From the NCBI GenBank assembly GCA_910580205.1, contig CAJTVP010000021.1, positions 1 to 30,053 on the forward strand: a stretch of 30,053 nt of DNA, written 5' to 3'. Positions within the stretch are counted from its first letter, which is position 1. The number at the start of each line of letters is the position of its first letter. This stretch comes from an uncultured Eggerthellaceae bacterium. GTDB lineage: Bacteria > Actinomycetota > Coriobacteriia > Coriobacteriales > Eggerthellaceae. A program made the translations under genes and the position numbers. The notes under the pieces are model-generated. The model was not told the DNA's origin, made no database searches, and worked only from the letters and a program-made list of their open reading frames with translations. Positions 22,571 through 28,519 of the stretch are shown here, one piece after another.

Positions 22571-22599
22571 TCTATTGGACAATTTGTACGATATTGTAA
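22571..22599 (-). promoter_or_regulatory. Likely promoter of the tetR-type gene
   Basis: On the minus strand TTACAA (22594-22599) and AATAGA (22571-22576) are 17 bases apart, giving a transcript start about 16 bases before the ATG. The palindrome at 22579-22597 covers its -35 and spacer. Confidence 0.45.
22579..22597. promoter_or_regulatory. Putative TetR operator palindrome
   Basis: ACAAT (22579-22583) and ATTGT (22593-22597) are inverted arms around nine bases, with further matches of T and A inside. It is an AT-rich island within GC-rich DNA, 31 bases before tetR and 62 before the first DUF262 gene. Size and symmetry are typical of TetR-family operators. Confidence 0.6.
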
Positions 22600-22625
22600 G
22601 GCATCAAGAGGCCAGAGGGACCATA

Positions 22626-22641
22626 CTGTCTCAGGAGACAG
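22626..22641. promoter_or_regulatory. Perfect palindrome before the first DUF262 gene
   Basis: CTGTCTC and GAGACAG are perfect seven-base inverted arms around AG. It ends five bases before the ribosome site of the gene, so it may be a second operator. Confidence 0.5.
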
Positions 22642-22658
22642 GAAAGGGAGGTGTCCCC

Positions 22659-23741
22659 ATGGAAGTGGCTCAAAGCGGATTCTTGGATTTCATCAAAGGC
22701 GACAGGCGGTTCGCCATACCCGCCTACCAGCGGCTTTACTCGTGGAATGCGGCTCAGTGCGAAGAGCTGTGGTTGGATGCCTTGAGAGCGGGCCGCTCTA
22801 GCAAGGATCATTTCTTGGGCACTGTGCTGTATCGCGGAGATGGTGATGGCAAGGAAAGGCCCGCCTTCGAGATCATAGATGGGCAACAGCGGCTGACCAC
22901 TCTCTCCCTCATCATCCTGGCCTTGGCGCAGCGTCTCAATGCTCACCCAGAGCAGATGGTTGGATCTGGCCTAGGTTCTGGGGCGCTCATGATGGATTAC
23001 ATCATGGTGGAAGATGCAGACCGGAGCAGCTCAACGCTCAAGCTCACTCCATCCCATCACGACATACCGGCTTATAGGGGTGTGGTGAGCGGAAAGGATG
23101 AGGACCCTTCATCGACCATCGTGAAGAACTTGGCCTTCTTCAAGGAGAAGATGGAGGAAGACGGTTTTGATCCGCAGCTGCTTTTCCGAGGATTGCAGCG
23201 TTTGGTGGTCATCTTGGTGGAGGTGGATGATCCTCAAGATGCTCAAGCCATCTTCGAGAGCATCAACTCCAAGGGGATGCAGCTCACGGTGGCTGATATG
23301 GTTCGCAATTACCTTCTTCTGGCGGAAAGCCACGGTGAACAGGCGCGCTTGTACGAAGAGTACTGGAAGCCCAGCCAGGAGATGTTCGCGCCCGATCCGG
23401 GGTCCTTGCGGCTCAACACGGCGATCAAGAGCTGGCTGTCCGTGCGGCTCAAGGGAGCGCGCATCCTGAGCGCGGACCAGGTGTACAGCTCCTTCAAGAA
23501 ATACGTTGAGGATGTGTATCAAGGGGAGAAAGAGCCCATCCTGCGGGAGTTGCGGGGATTCAGCTTGATGTGGGCGGAGAATTACCGGTATCACGGAGTC
23601 AAGAAGTTCCGGTCCGGATCTGATTGGGCTGAGTTGGGCGCGCCTACCTTGACGGCGGGCTATGCGCTCAAAAAGGCGACCAACGAAGAATATGCGCGAA
23701 AGCTCCGTGAGGAGCTGCGTCAGGCTGATTCGCGCTGGTGA
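22659..23741 (+). CDS. DUF262 (GmrS-like, ParB-fold) protein lacking the DUF1524 half, copy 1
   Basis: A 360-residue protein starting at ATG 22659 with GGGAGG seven bases upstream; the open frame extends 28 codons further but passes through the two palindromes. DUF262 signatures are IPAYQRLYSW (residues about 21-30) and IIDGQQRLTTLSLI (about 73-86), the ParB-like DGQQR nucleotide site. FESINSKGMQLTVADMVRN is the third conserved block. Full GmrSD-type enzymes, which restrict modified phage DNA, run to about 550-700 residues with a C-terminal DUF1524 HNH nuclease. Here that domain is missing: the protein ends in a charged helix. It may be a defence component or a remnant. Confidence 0.87.
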   Translation: MEVAQSGFLDFIKGDRRFAIPAYQRLYSWNAAQCEELWLDALRAGRSSKDHFLGTVLYRGDGDGKERPAFEIIDGQQRLTTLSLIILALAQRLNAHPEQMVGSGLGSGALMMDYIMVEDADRSSSTLKLTPSHHDIPAYRGVVSGKDEDPSSTIVKNLAFFKEKMEEDGFDPQLLFRGLQRLVVILVEVDDPQDAQAIFESINSKGMQLTVADMVRNYLLLAESHGEQARLYEEYWKPSQEMFAPDPGSLRLNTAIKSWLSVRLKGARILSADQVYSSFKKYVEDVYQGEKEPILRELRGFSLMWAENYRYHGVKKFRSGSDWAELGAPTLTAGYALKKATNEEYARKLREELRQADSRW

Positions 23742-23770
23742 GGCTTCCGGGAAAGTCAGGAGGATCGTTC

Positions 23771-24796
23771 ATGATCGTGTCATTTGAACCTTTGTTGGAC
23801 CTGCTGGATGAGCCGGAAGCGCAGTACCTCATCCCTGTTTTCCAGCGCGTGTATTCTTGGAACCGCATGCAATGCGACCAGCTTTGGGACGATGCTCTCC
23901 ATGCGGCCGTTCAAGGGAAGAGCCATTTCGCAGGCACCATCATCTGTCGTCCAGAAAAGGGGGAGGGGAAAGACAGGACCGCTTCTGCGCAGGGCTCTGG
24001 CCGCATCAGCTTGATCGATGGGCAACAACGGCTCACCACGGTCACGTTGCTGCTCTGCGCACTCCGGGATCATTGGCGCGAGGAGGGGGAGCGAGCGAAG
24101 GCGCAGGAGATGGATGAGGGGTATCTCCACGGGGCCTCAGGTGCGCTCAAGCTCTCGCTGTCGGAGGCTGATGGGCCCACGCTGGCGCATCTGGTGGATG
24201 GCGCTCCTGTGCCTGCCGATCAAGAACCCTCGCGCTTCCTCATGGAGAACCATGGGCTGTTCAAGGAGAAGCTGGCCTCATCTGCTGATGCTGATGCGGT
24301 GTTCGAAGGGTTGAGAGCGCTTCAGGTGGTCGTGGTGACGTTGGAAGATGAAGACGGGCCTCAGCAGGTCTTCGAGAGCCTGAACGCCAAAGGACGACCG
24401 CTCTCCACGACGGACCTGCTCCGCAACGTGCTGGTGGTGAAATACGGTCAGGAGGAGCAGGAGCGTTTGTTCGACCAGTACTGGTCGCCCATTGATGAGG
24501 CGTTCCAGCGTTTCGGCGCTGAGCAGGATATCTATCTTGATGCAGCGCTCCATTCTTGGCTTTCCAAGAATGCGCCAGACATCAACGCGACGAAGCGGAC
24601 GGACCTGTATCAGGCATACAAGGTCTACATCGCTCAGAGCGCCTCCCTTTCCTTGGAGGATCTGCTGGAATCCATCAGCGCTGAATGCTTGGCCTTCGCT
24701 GCGAATCCTGACGCTCCGGACGCCCGCAAGCACCTTGATTGGGTGGTGGACAAGCCCGAAGGCCTCATCTCCGAACGGAAGATCTTCGGGGATTGA
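23771..24796 (+). CDS. DUF262 protein lacking the DUF1524 half, copy 2
   Basis: A 341-residue paralogue of the preceding gene, starting at ATG 23771 with CAGGAGG seven bases upstream. It has LIPVFQRVYSW, SLIDGQQRLTTVTLL and QQVFESLNAKGRPLSTTDLL, in the same order as copy 1, with clearly diverged sequence elsewhere, so the duplication is old or the two were acquired as a pair. Again no DUF1524 HNH domain. The gene stops at 24796, immediately where the neighbouring PIN toxin gene is cut off, which suggests that a deletion removed the 3' halves of both. Role alone or with copy 1 is unknown; a heteromeric complex is possible. Confidence 0.85.
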   Translation: MIVSFEPLLDLLDEPEAQYLIPVFQRVYSWNRMQCDQLWDDALHAAVQGKSHFAGTIICRPEKGEGKDRTASAQGSGRISLIDGQQRLTTVTLLLCALRDHWREEGERAKAQEMDEGYLHGASGALKLSLSEADGPTLAHLVDGAPVPADQEPSRFLMENHGLFKEKLASSADADAVFEGLRALQVVVVTLEDEDGPQQVFESLNAKGRPLSTTDLLRNVLVVKYGQEEQERLFDQYWSPIDEAFQRFGAEQDIYLDAALHSWLSKNAPDINATKRTDLYQAYKVYIAQSASLSLEDLLESISAECLAFAANPDAPDARKHLDWVVDKPEGLISERKIFGD

Positions 24797-25015
24797 TGAG
24801 ATCGGTGCTCGCGTGGCTTTCAGAGCGCGCTTCACGGCTGATGCGGGAGCCTCTTTGCAGAGCACGTAGAAGGCGTCAGCGAAGGATTGGGCGCTCACCC
24901 AGAGCTGCACATCCCCGAAGGATGAAGCGATGCAGAGCTTTCGGATGTCCGCATCGAAAGGTTCCCGGTGCGCTATAAGGTCTATCAAGATGCTGGTGTC
25001 AAGCAAGAGCTTCAT
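24797..25015 (-). pseudogene. Truncated PIN-domain toxin (VapC-like)
   Basis: From ATG 25015 the minus strand encodes a typical PIN start MKLLLDTSILIDLIAHREPF with Asp6 as first catalytic acid, then LWVSAQSFADAFYVLCKEA. After about 73 residues the frame continues, but it only reads the antisense of the DUF262 copy 2 tail. The later catalytic acids and the last third of a PIN domain (about 130 residues normally) are missing. The ATG overlaps the end of the antitoxin gene by 17 bases, the normal layout of a type II toxin-antitoxin pair. It is therefore most likely a disabled toxin. The exact break is within about 30 bases of 24797. Confidence 0.7.
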
Positions 25016-25307
25016 AGCGCTTCGCCCTTTCTGACCGGATGGCTGCCTTGTCCTCTGCCACATCAGCAGAGACGCTGATGTCAAGGGTGCAAGCGTTCAG
25101 GGCCTGGGCCAGCTCAGCCTTCTTCTCTGGCGAGAGCGAGCGGACCGTCTCTTTGCTGGTTGGGGCAGCAGGCAGCGCTTTCTCACGCAGAACGTATTCG
25201 AAAGCGGCGTTGATCAGATCGCTTTGCGTGGCGCCAAGGGCCTTGAGCTCCATGGTCCTTTGTTCGAAAAGCGCGTCAAGTATGCGCGCAGGCACCATCG
25301 TGCTCAT
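24999..25307 (-). CDS. RelB/DinJ-like antitoxin
   Basis: A 102-residue type II antitoxin. The N-terminal part MVPARILDALFEQRTMELKA then LGATQSDLINAAFEYVLRE has the ribbon-helix-helix pattern of RelB/DinJ antitoxins, and the acidic/Ala-rich remainder (LSPEKKAELAQALN) would wrap the toxin. The ATG at 25307 is chosen because AGTGGGG lies just before it; a GTG at 25316 is also in frame. It overlaps the truncated PIN gene, so it may be an orphan antitoxin now. Two tandem GTATGAC copies lie just upstream and may be its operator. Confidence 0.75.
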   Translation of the reverse strand: MSTMVPARILDALFEQRTMELKALGATQSDLINAAFEYVLREKALPAAPTSKETVRSLSPEKKAELAQALNACTLDISVSADVAEDKAAIRSERAKRYEALA

Positions 25308-25323
25308 GGTCCCCACTAACTGT

Positions 25324-25337
25324 GTATGACGTATGAC
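25324..25337. repeat. Tandem GTATGAC repeat, candidate antitoxin operator
   Basis: Two perfect, adjoining copies of GTATGAC lie 17 bases upstream of the antitoxin ATG. Ribbon-helix-helix antitoxins often bind such short repeats to control their own operon. Just beyond it is TGGTATAGT (25338-25346), a near-consensus extended -10 facing right with no clear gene. Confidence 0.4.
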
Positions 25338-25353
25338 TGGTATAGTATGGAAC

Positions 25354-26031
25354 TCAGCTGATAGATTTCCGCCCGGCTTGCTTCAGCCAGTTCCTCTTGA
25401 ATGCTCCAATGCCACCGAAGAACTTGTCATAGGTTCCGCCGTTCTCTTTGGCGGCATATTTTGCAGTGGCAAGCTCGATCGTGCACAGGTAATCAGCGAC
25501 TTACGCAAGACGGTATTCAGTCATGGTGGGGCGTTTCTTGATGATCGCCTGTCTAGAAAGCGCATGCTCTATAGACTCATACAGCGCGCGTCTTACGATG
25601 TCCTGTCCATTGTCGTAACAGATCTTCACGTGCTCGAATAATTGAAAGAACTCTAGATTACTGGAAAACAGTTCCGTCAAATCTCGTTTCAAGATGTTGA
25701 AGAGCGTCTGAGCGTTCCCATATTCGTTATGTCTATACACAAAGGTTTTATATCGAATGGGAAGACGCTGGATCAGGACATTGAATGAATAAAGCATCTT
25801 CTTCCTGATCCTTATCGGAAGATCTTCATAAGCCCCATGGCCATTGAGCAATGGTTCTGAATGGAAGGGAATATTGGGGAGGTCTGCTACAACGAGAGAT
25901 TTCTCATATGAAATGACCTTATCGGTGATTTCTTCAGATTGATCATGGATGACCACGGTGATCAGGAAGTACTGTGTTTGCGGGTTGTTGCTGTCTCCGC
26001 TTTCATCAATGAACAAAGAGAGCTCTTTCAA
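25354..26031 (-). pseudogene. DUF3800 protein gene interrupted by an in-frame TAA
   Basis: DUF3800 proteins have an RNase H-like fold with an N-terminal LFIDESGD motif, here seen as ELSLFIDESGDSNNPQ followed by YFLITVVIH. From TTG 26031 (GAGGAAG six bases upstream; TTG 26046 is also in frame) translation stops at TAA 25501-25503, codon 177. Past this the same frame continues without gap as VADYLCTIELATAKYAAKEN and on to TGA at 25354. EYRLA-stop-VADYLCTIEL matches the family block in which Gln (CAA) usually stands at the stop position, so a single C-to-T change explains it. The full frame would be 225 residues. The region is clearly AT-richer than its surroundings. It is preceded by a small RNA with terminator. 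Function of the family is unproven. Confidence 0.8.
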
Positions 26032-26049
26032 AGGCCACTTCCTCAAGAT

Positions 26050-26104
26050 ACAAAATTGCCGGGGGATAAGCCCCCGGCGCTTGGAGGTAGCCTATTCAAC
26101 CACC
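26050..26104 (-). ncRNA. Short structured RNA upstream of the DUF3800 gene (ToxI-like layout)
   Basis: The predicted transcript of about 55 bases begins GGTGGTTGAATAGGCTACC and runs through CTCCAAGCG into a GC hairpin and U tract. GGTGG (26100-26104) can pair with CTACC (26086-26090), and a GGC within the loop could pair with the downstream GCC to make an H-type pseudoknot. The segment around CTACCTCCAAGCGC resembles the ToxI antitoxin RNA repeat of type III systems as I remember it. RNA motifs upstream of DUF3800 genes have been reported in comparative RNA surveys; I cannot tell which one this would be. It ends in its own terminator directly before the coding region. Confidence 0.6.
26052..26078 (-). 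terminator. Hairpin terminator/attenuator between the small RNA and DUF3800
   Basis: On the minus strand GCCGGGGG and CCCCCGGC (26071-26078 and 26058-26065) form a perfect eight-base-pair GC stem with a five-base loop, followed by AATTTTGT. It stands 21 bases before the coding start at 26031, so it would end most transcripts and let some through to the gene. Confidence 0.85.
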
Positions 26105-26110
26105 GGTAAC

Positions 26111-26139
26111 CTTATATCATGAAAACAGGCGATCATCAA
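26111..26139 (-). promoter_or_regulatory. Promoter of the small RNA / DUF3800 unit
   Basis: TTGATC (26134-26139), exactly 17 bases, then TATAAG (26111-26116) on the minus strand. Transcription would start near 26104, just where the structured RNA begins. TTGACC eight bases further upstream is too far from the -10. Confidence 0.65.
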
Positions 26140-26162
26140 CAGGTCAATTCTCGAAAGCATGT

Positions 26163-26184
26163 TGGCAAGGGCGAACACTTGCCA
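26163..26184. repeat. Inverted repeat TGGCAAG / CTTGCCA
   Basis: Perfect seven-base arms around eight bases. The inner part GGCGAACACT (26170-26179) is repeated exactly at 26276-26285 in the tRNA terminator, so part of this element may be a decayed copy of it. Confidence 0.45.
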
Positions 26185-26204
26185 GTCCAGCATCGGAAGC
26201 GGCT

Positions 26205-26235
26205 CTCAATAAGTTGATCTGATCCAACCTTTGAG
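26205..26235 (-). repeat. Imperfect 31-base inverted repeat between tRNA-Ala and the RNA promoter
   Basis: In the minus-strand RNA CTCAA pairs with TTGAG and AGGTTGG with TCAACTT (two wobbles) around a six-base loop, with a one-base bulge, giving about 12 pairs. It is upstream of the small-RNA promoter and lies beyond the tRNA terminator; role unknown. Confidence 0.4.
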
Positions 26236-26266
26236 ACCTAAGCCGCCCATGATACACGGGAGCTGG

Positions 26267-26299
26267 AAAGAAAAAGGCGAACACTCATGGTGTTCGCCT
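26267..26299 (-). terminator. Intrinsic terminator of tRNA-Ala
   Basis: AGGCGAACAC and GTGTTCGCCT (26275-26284 with 26290-26299) form a perfect ten-base-pair stem with a five-base loop. On the minus strand it is followed by TTTTTCTTT. It lies 11 bases after the encoded CCA end. Confidence 0.92.
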
Positions 26300-26309
26300 C
26301 ATCTGTTCA

Positions 26310-26385
26310 TGGTGGAGCATAGGGGGATCGAACCCCTGACCTCATGGCTGCCAGCCATGCGCTCTCCCAGCTGAGCTAATGCCCC
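26310..26385 (-). tRNA. tRNA-Ala (anticodon GGC)
   Basis: The 76-base minus-strand sequence folds into a full cloverleaf: acceptor GGGGCAT/ATGCTCC with the G3:U70 wobble that marks alanine tRNAs, D stem GCTC/GAGC, anticodon stem CATGG/CCATG with loop CTGGCAG (anticodon GGC), T stem AGGGG/CCCCT with TTCGATC loop, and CCA encoded. It reads GCC codons, frequent in this GC-rich genome. It has a strong promoter and terminator of its own and forms the right edge of the accessory islet. Confidence 0.97.
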
Positions 26386-26401
26386 GAAAAAGTGCTCGCC
26401 T

Positions 26402-26429
26402 ACTATAGCACACCTCGACGGATTGCCAA
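26402..26429 (-). promoter_or_regulatory. Promoter of tRNA-Ala
   Basis: On the minus strand TTGGCA (26424-26429), 16 bases, then TGC-TATAGT (hexamer 26402-26407), an extended and near-consensus promoter about 17 bases before the tRNA. Confidence 0.75.
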
Positions 26430-26443
26430 GAAGCAACTTGGCA
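26424..26443. repeat. Inverted repeat carrying both divergent -35 boxes
   Basis: TGCCAAG (26424-26430) and CTTGGCA (26437-26443) are perfect inverted arms around six bases. Each arm contains TTGGCA on one strand: the left arm is the -35 of the tRNA promoter, the right arm a possible -35 for the deaminase gene. Confidence 0.5.
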
Positions 26444-26468
26444 TTTTCACAGATCTACGTAGTAGACT
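26438..26468 (+). promoter_or_regulatory. Possible promoter of the deaminase gene
   Basis: TTGGCA (26438-26443) and TAGACT (26463-26468) are 19 bases apart, slightly long. A start near 26475 leaves a leader of about 32 bases to ATG 26507. Confidence 0.35.
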
Positions 26469-26506
26469 ATGTCCAATGAAATCCAATGAAGCAAAGGAGC
26501 GGCAGG

Positions 26507-27802
26507 ATGCTGTTCGAGAAGATCGGCCTCATCAACGAGGACTTCGCTTATCAACCGGATCAATACGTGGGAGTCGAGGGGGACGCCATCACCTATGTGG
26601 GCGCCCAGGCCCCTGCGGATCCGTCGCGCTTCGGTCGCCGCTATGATGGCGCAGGCAAGCTCTTGGTGCCCGGCCTGTACAACGCGCACGCCCACGCGCC
26701 CATGACGCTGTTGCGCGGGTTCGCGGAGAACCTGCCGCTGCAGCGCTGGCTGGAGGAGAAGTGCTGGCCCTTCGAGGCGAAGATGACGCCGGAAGACAAC
26801 TACTGGGCCACGGTCCTGGCCTGCGCGGAGATGGCGCGCTATGGCGTGGTGAGCTTCTCAGATATGTACTACGCCACTCCCGAACGCGCCCGCGCGGTCA
26901 CGGAAGCAGGGCTCAAAGCCAACCTTTGCGAAGGCCTTCTGGCCTTCGAGCCCAAACCATATGCTGAATACCCCATCTGCGCCCAGAACGAGGAATACGT
27001 GCGCACGCTGCACGGAAGCGCCAACGGGCGCATCCTCATGGATTACAACATCCACGCCGAATACACCTCCAACCAGCAGGTTTGCGAGGATATCGTGGCC
27101 ATCGTGAAGGACAAGGGGCTGCGCCTCCACGTGCACGTGTCCGAGACCGAAAAGGAAGTGGCCGAATGCCGGGAGCGCCACGATGGCCTCTCTCCTGTGG
27201 AGTATTTCAACGGGTTGGGGGCGTTCGACGTGCCCTGCACCGCCGCCCACTGCGTCTGGGTGGACGATCATGACATGGACATCTTGGCGGACAAGGGCGT
27301 CTTCGTGGCGAACAATCCGGTGTCCAACATGAAGCTGGGGAGCGGCTTCGCGCCCATCCCTGAGATGCTCGCACGCAAGATCCGAGTCTGCGTGGGGTCG
27401 GATGGCATGGCGTCCAACAACAACCACAACCTGTTCTCTGATCTGTACGTCATGGGGCTCATCTACAAGGGCAGCACCCATGATCCGGCAGTGGTGGAGC
27501 CAGCGGAGATCCTGCGCGCCGCCACGCGCACCGGCGCGCTTTCCCAGGGGCGCGAGGACTGCGGGCTCATCAAAGAAGGCTTCAAGGCGGATCTGGCCGT
27601 GCTGGATGTGGCCGGGCCGCAGTGGTGCCCGCAGACCCAGCCGCTCTACAACATCGTCTTCGCTGGGGACGGCAGCGATGTGGTGCTCACCCTCTGCGAT
27701 GGGCAGGTGGTCTACGAAGATGGGGCTTGGCCCACCTTGGACCTCGAACGCGCGAAATCGGAGGTTTCCGCACGAGCGAAGAGGATCATCTCAGAGCTTT
27801 GA
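26507..27802 (+). CDS. MTA/SAH deaminase family amidohydrolase
   Basis: A zinc-dependent hydrolase of 431 residues, most like 5-methylthioadenosine/S-adenosylhomocysteine deaminases, which remove the adenine amino group in SAM salvage. From ATG 26507 (AAGGAG seven bases upstream) it shows LVPGLYNAHAHAPMTLLRGF with metal ligands His61 and His63, then LHVHVSETEKE (His208/His210 and Glu213), TAAHCVWV (His248) and CVGSDGMASNNNHN (Asp299). NPVSNMKLGSGFAPIP is also typical. SsnA-like or triazine/guanine deaminases are possible relatives; motif detail favours the MTA/SAH type. Its last 12 bases overlap the convergent LuxR gene. Confidence 0.88.
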   Translation: MLFEKIGLINEDFAYQPDQYVGVEGDAITYVGAQAPADPSRFGRRYDGAGKLLVPGLYNAHAHAPMTLLRGFAENLPLQRWLEEKCWPFEAKMTPEDNYWATVLACAEMARYGVVSFSDMYYATPERARAVTEAGLKANLCEGLLAFEPKPYAEYPICAQNEEYVRTLHGSANGRILMDYNIHAEYTSNQQVCEDIVAIVKDKGLRLHVHVSETEKEVAECRERHDGLSPVEYFNGLGAFDVPCTAAHCVWVDDHDMDILADKGVFVANNPVSNMKLGSGFAPIPEMLARKIRVCVGSDGMASNNNHNLFSDLYVMGLIYKGSTHDPAVVEPAEILRAATRTGALSQGREDCGLIKEGFKADLAVLDVAGPQWCPQTQPLYNIVFAGDGSDVVLTLCDGQVVYEDGAWPTLDLERAKSEVSARAKRIISEL

Positions 27803-28303
27803 TGCTGGGCGTTCTTCGCCGGGCCCTCCTGATCCCACCGCGCGAAGGATGGCGTGGGGGAAATCCGCTTTGCCGGCGCAGCCTGCTTTTTTGAAGAGCA
27901 GCTTGGCGTGGTCGCGCACGGTGCGCTCTTGCACGCGCATGCGGTGCGCGATCTGAGCGTAGGACTGATGATCCAGGATGCCCAGCGCCACTTCCCGTTG
28001 GCGCTCGGTGATGCCCAGATCCGCCATCTCCTCTTCGATCTTCGTGAAGTATTCGCTCCAGTGATAGGCGGCGCCATGCTCTGCGGGCGCCGGTGCGGGA
28101 TGCGCTGGCCCATGAGCCCTGTTCTTGAGAGACACCACTTCGCCGCTGATGTGCTCCTTGATGCTCCTGGCGCTTCGGTGGACCATCAGCGCGAAAGCGG
28201 CTGCCAACGCGAAGGCCAGGATGAGCAGATGGTCCCCATTGAAAGAGGTCCGGTCGTCGTCGGGAAGTTTCGGAGTTCTGCGCGCATTCGTTGAAGATGG
28301 CAT
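27791..28303 (-). CDS. Membrane-anchored LuxR-type regulator
   Basis: A 170-residue protein from ATG 28303 with AAAGGA eight bases upstream. One membrane helix lies at about residues 24-41 (DHLLILAFALAAAFALMV), and a LuxR helix-turn-helix at about 98-150: GITERQREVALGILDHQSYA, then IAHRMRVQERTVRDHAKLLF. There is no receiver domain. LuxR proteins with membrane parts are numerous in Eggerthellaceae; here only one helix is kept instead of the usual many, so signal input must be minimal or by partner. It overlaps the end of the deaminase gene by 12 bases tail to tail with no terminator between. Confidence 0.85.
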   Translation of the reverse strand: MPSSTNARRTPKLPDDDRTSFNGDHLLILAFALAAAFALMVHRSARSIKEHISGEVVSLKNRAHGPAHPAPAPAEHGAAYHWSEYFTKIEEEMADLGITERQREVALGILDHQSYAQIAHRMRVQERTVRDHAKLLFKKAGCAGKADFPHAILRAVGSGGPGEERPASKL

Positions 28304-28407
28304 GGGGCGTTCCTTTCTGAAAGATGTCGAAATCCCGGAGCATGATCGCTCTTGGGGATGCGCAGCATTTTCTCCCCATGCAGGAGTTCAAGGAAGGGCA
28401 GATACGG

Positions 28408-28413
28408 TAGAAT
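28408..28413 (+). promoter_or_regulatory. Candidate -10 box (TAGAAT) of the EF-G-like gene
   Basis: TAGAAT lies 106 bases before ATG 28520, giving a leader of about 100 bases. The best -35-like sequence (TTCAAG, 28387-28392) is only 15 bases away. The spacer between LuxR and this gene (28304-28519) holds no gene. Confidence 0.35.
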
Positions 28414-28519
28414 CTCCCCTATCAGTCACACCTCGCATCCGTTGGATTCGTGGCGCGAATCTTCATCAGCGCATTGGCATCGCGTCCGTTGCGCTCCGAC
28501 ATGAAAGAGGAGATGCAGC

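Noticed and set aside
24278..25084. 268-codon frame starting with a PIN domain, read as one protein
   Set aside because: Only the first 73 residues from ATG 25015 are PIN-like; the rest is antisense of the DUF262 gene, so it is a remnant and not a fusion.
25333..25641. 102-codon plus-strand frame after the TGGTATAGT box
   Set aside because: It lies antisense to the interrupted DUF3800 gene, which explains the sequence better.
26058..26184. CRISPR array near the tRNA
   Set aside because: The inverted repeats here are different from one another; no regularly spaced direct repeats exist in the window.
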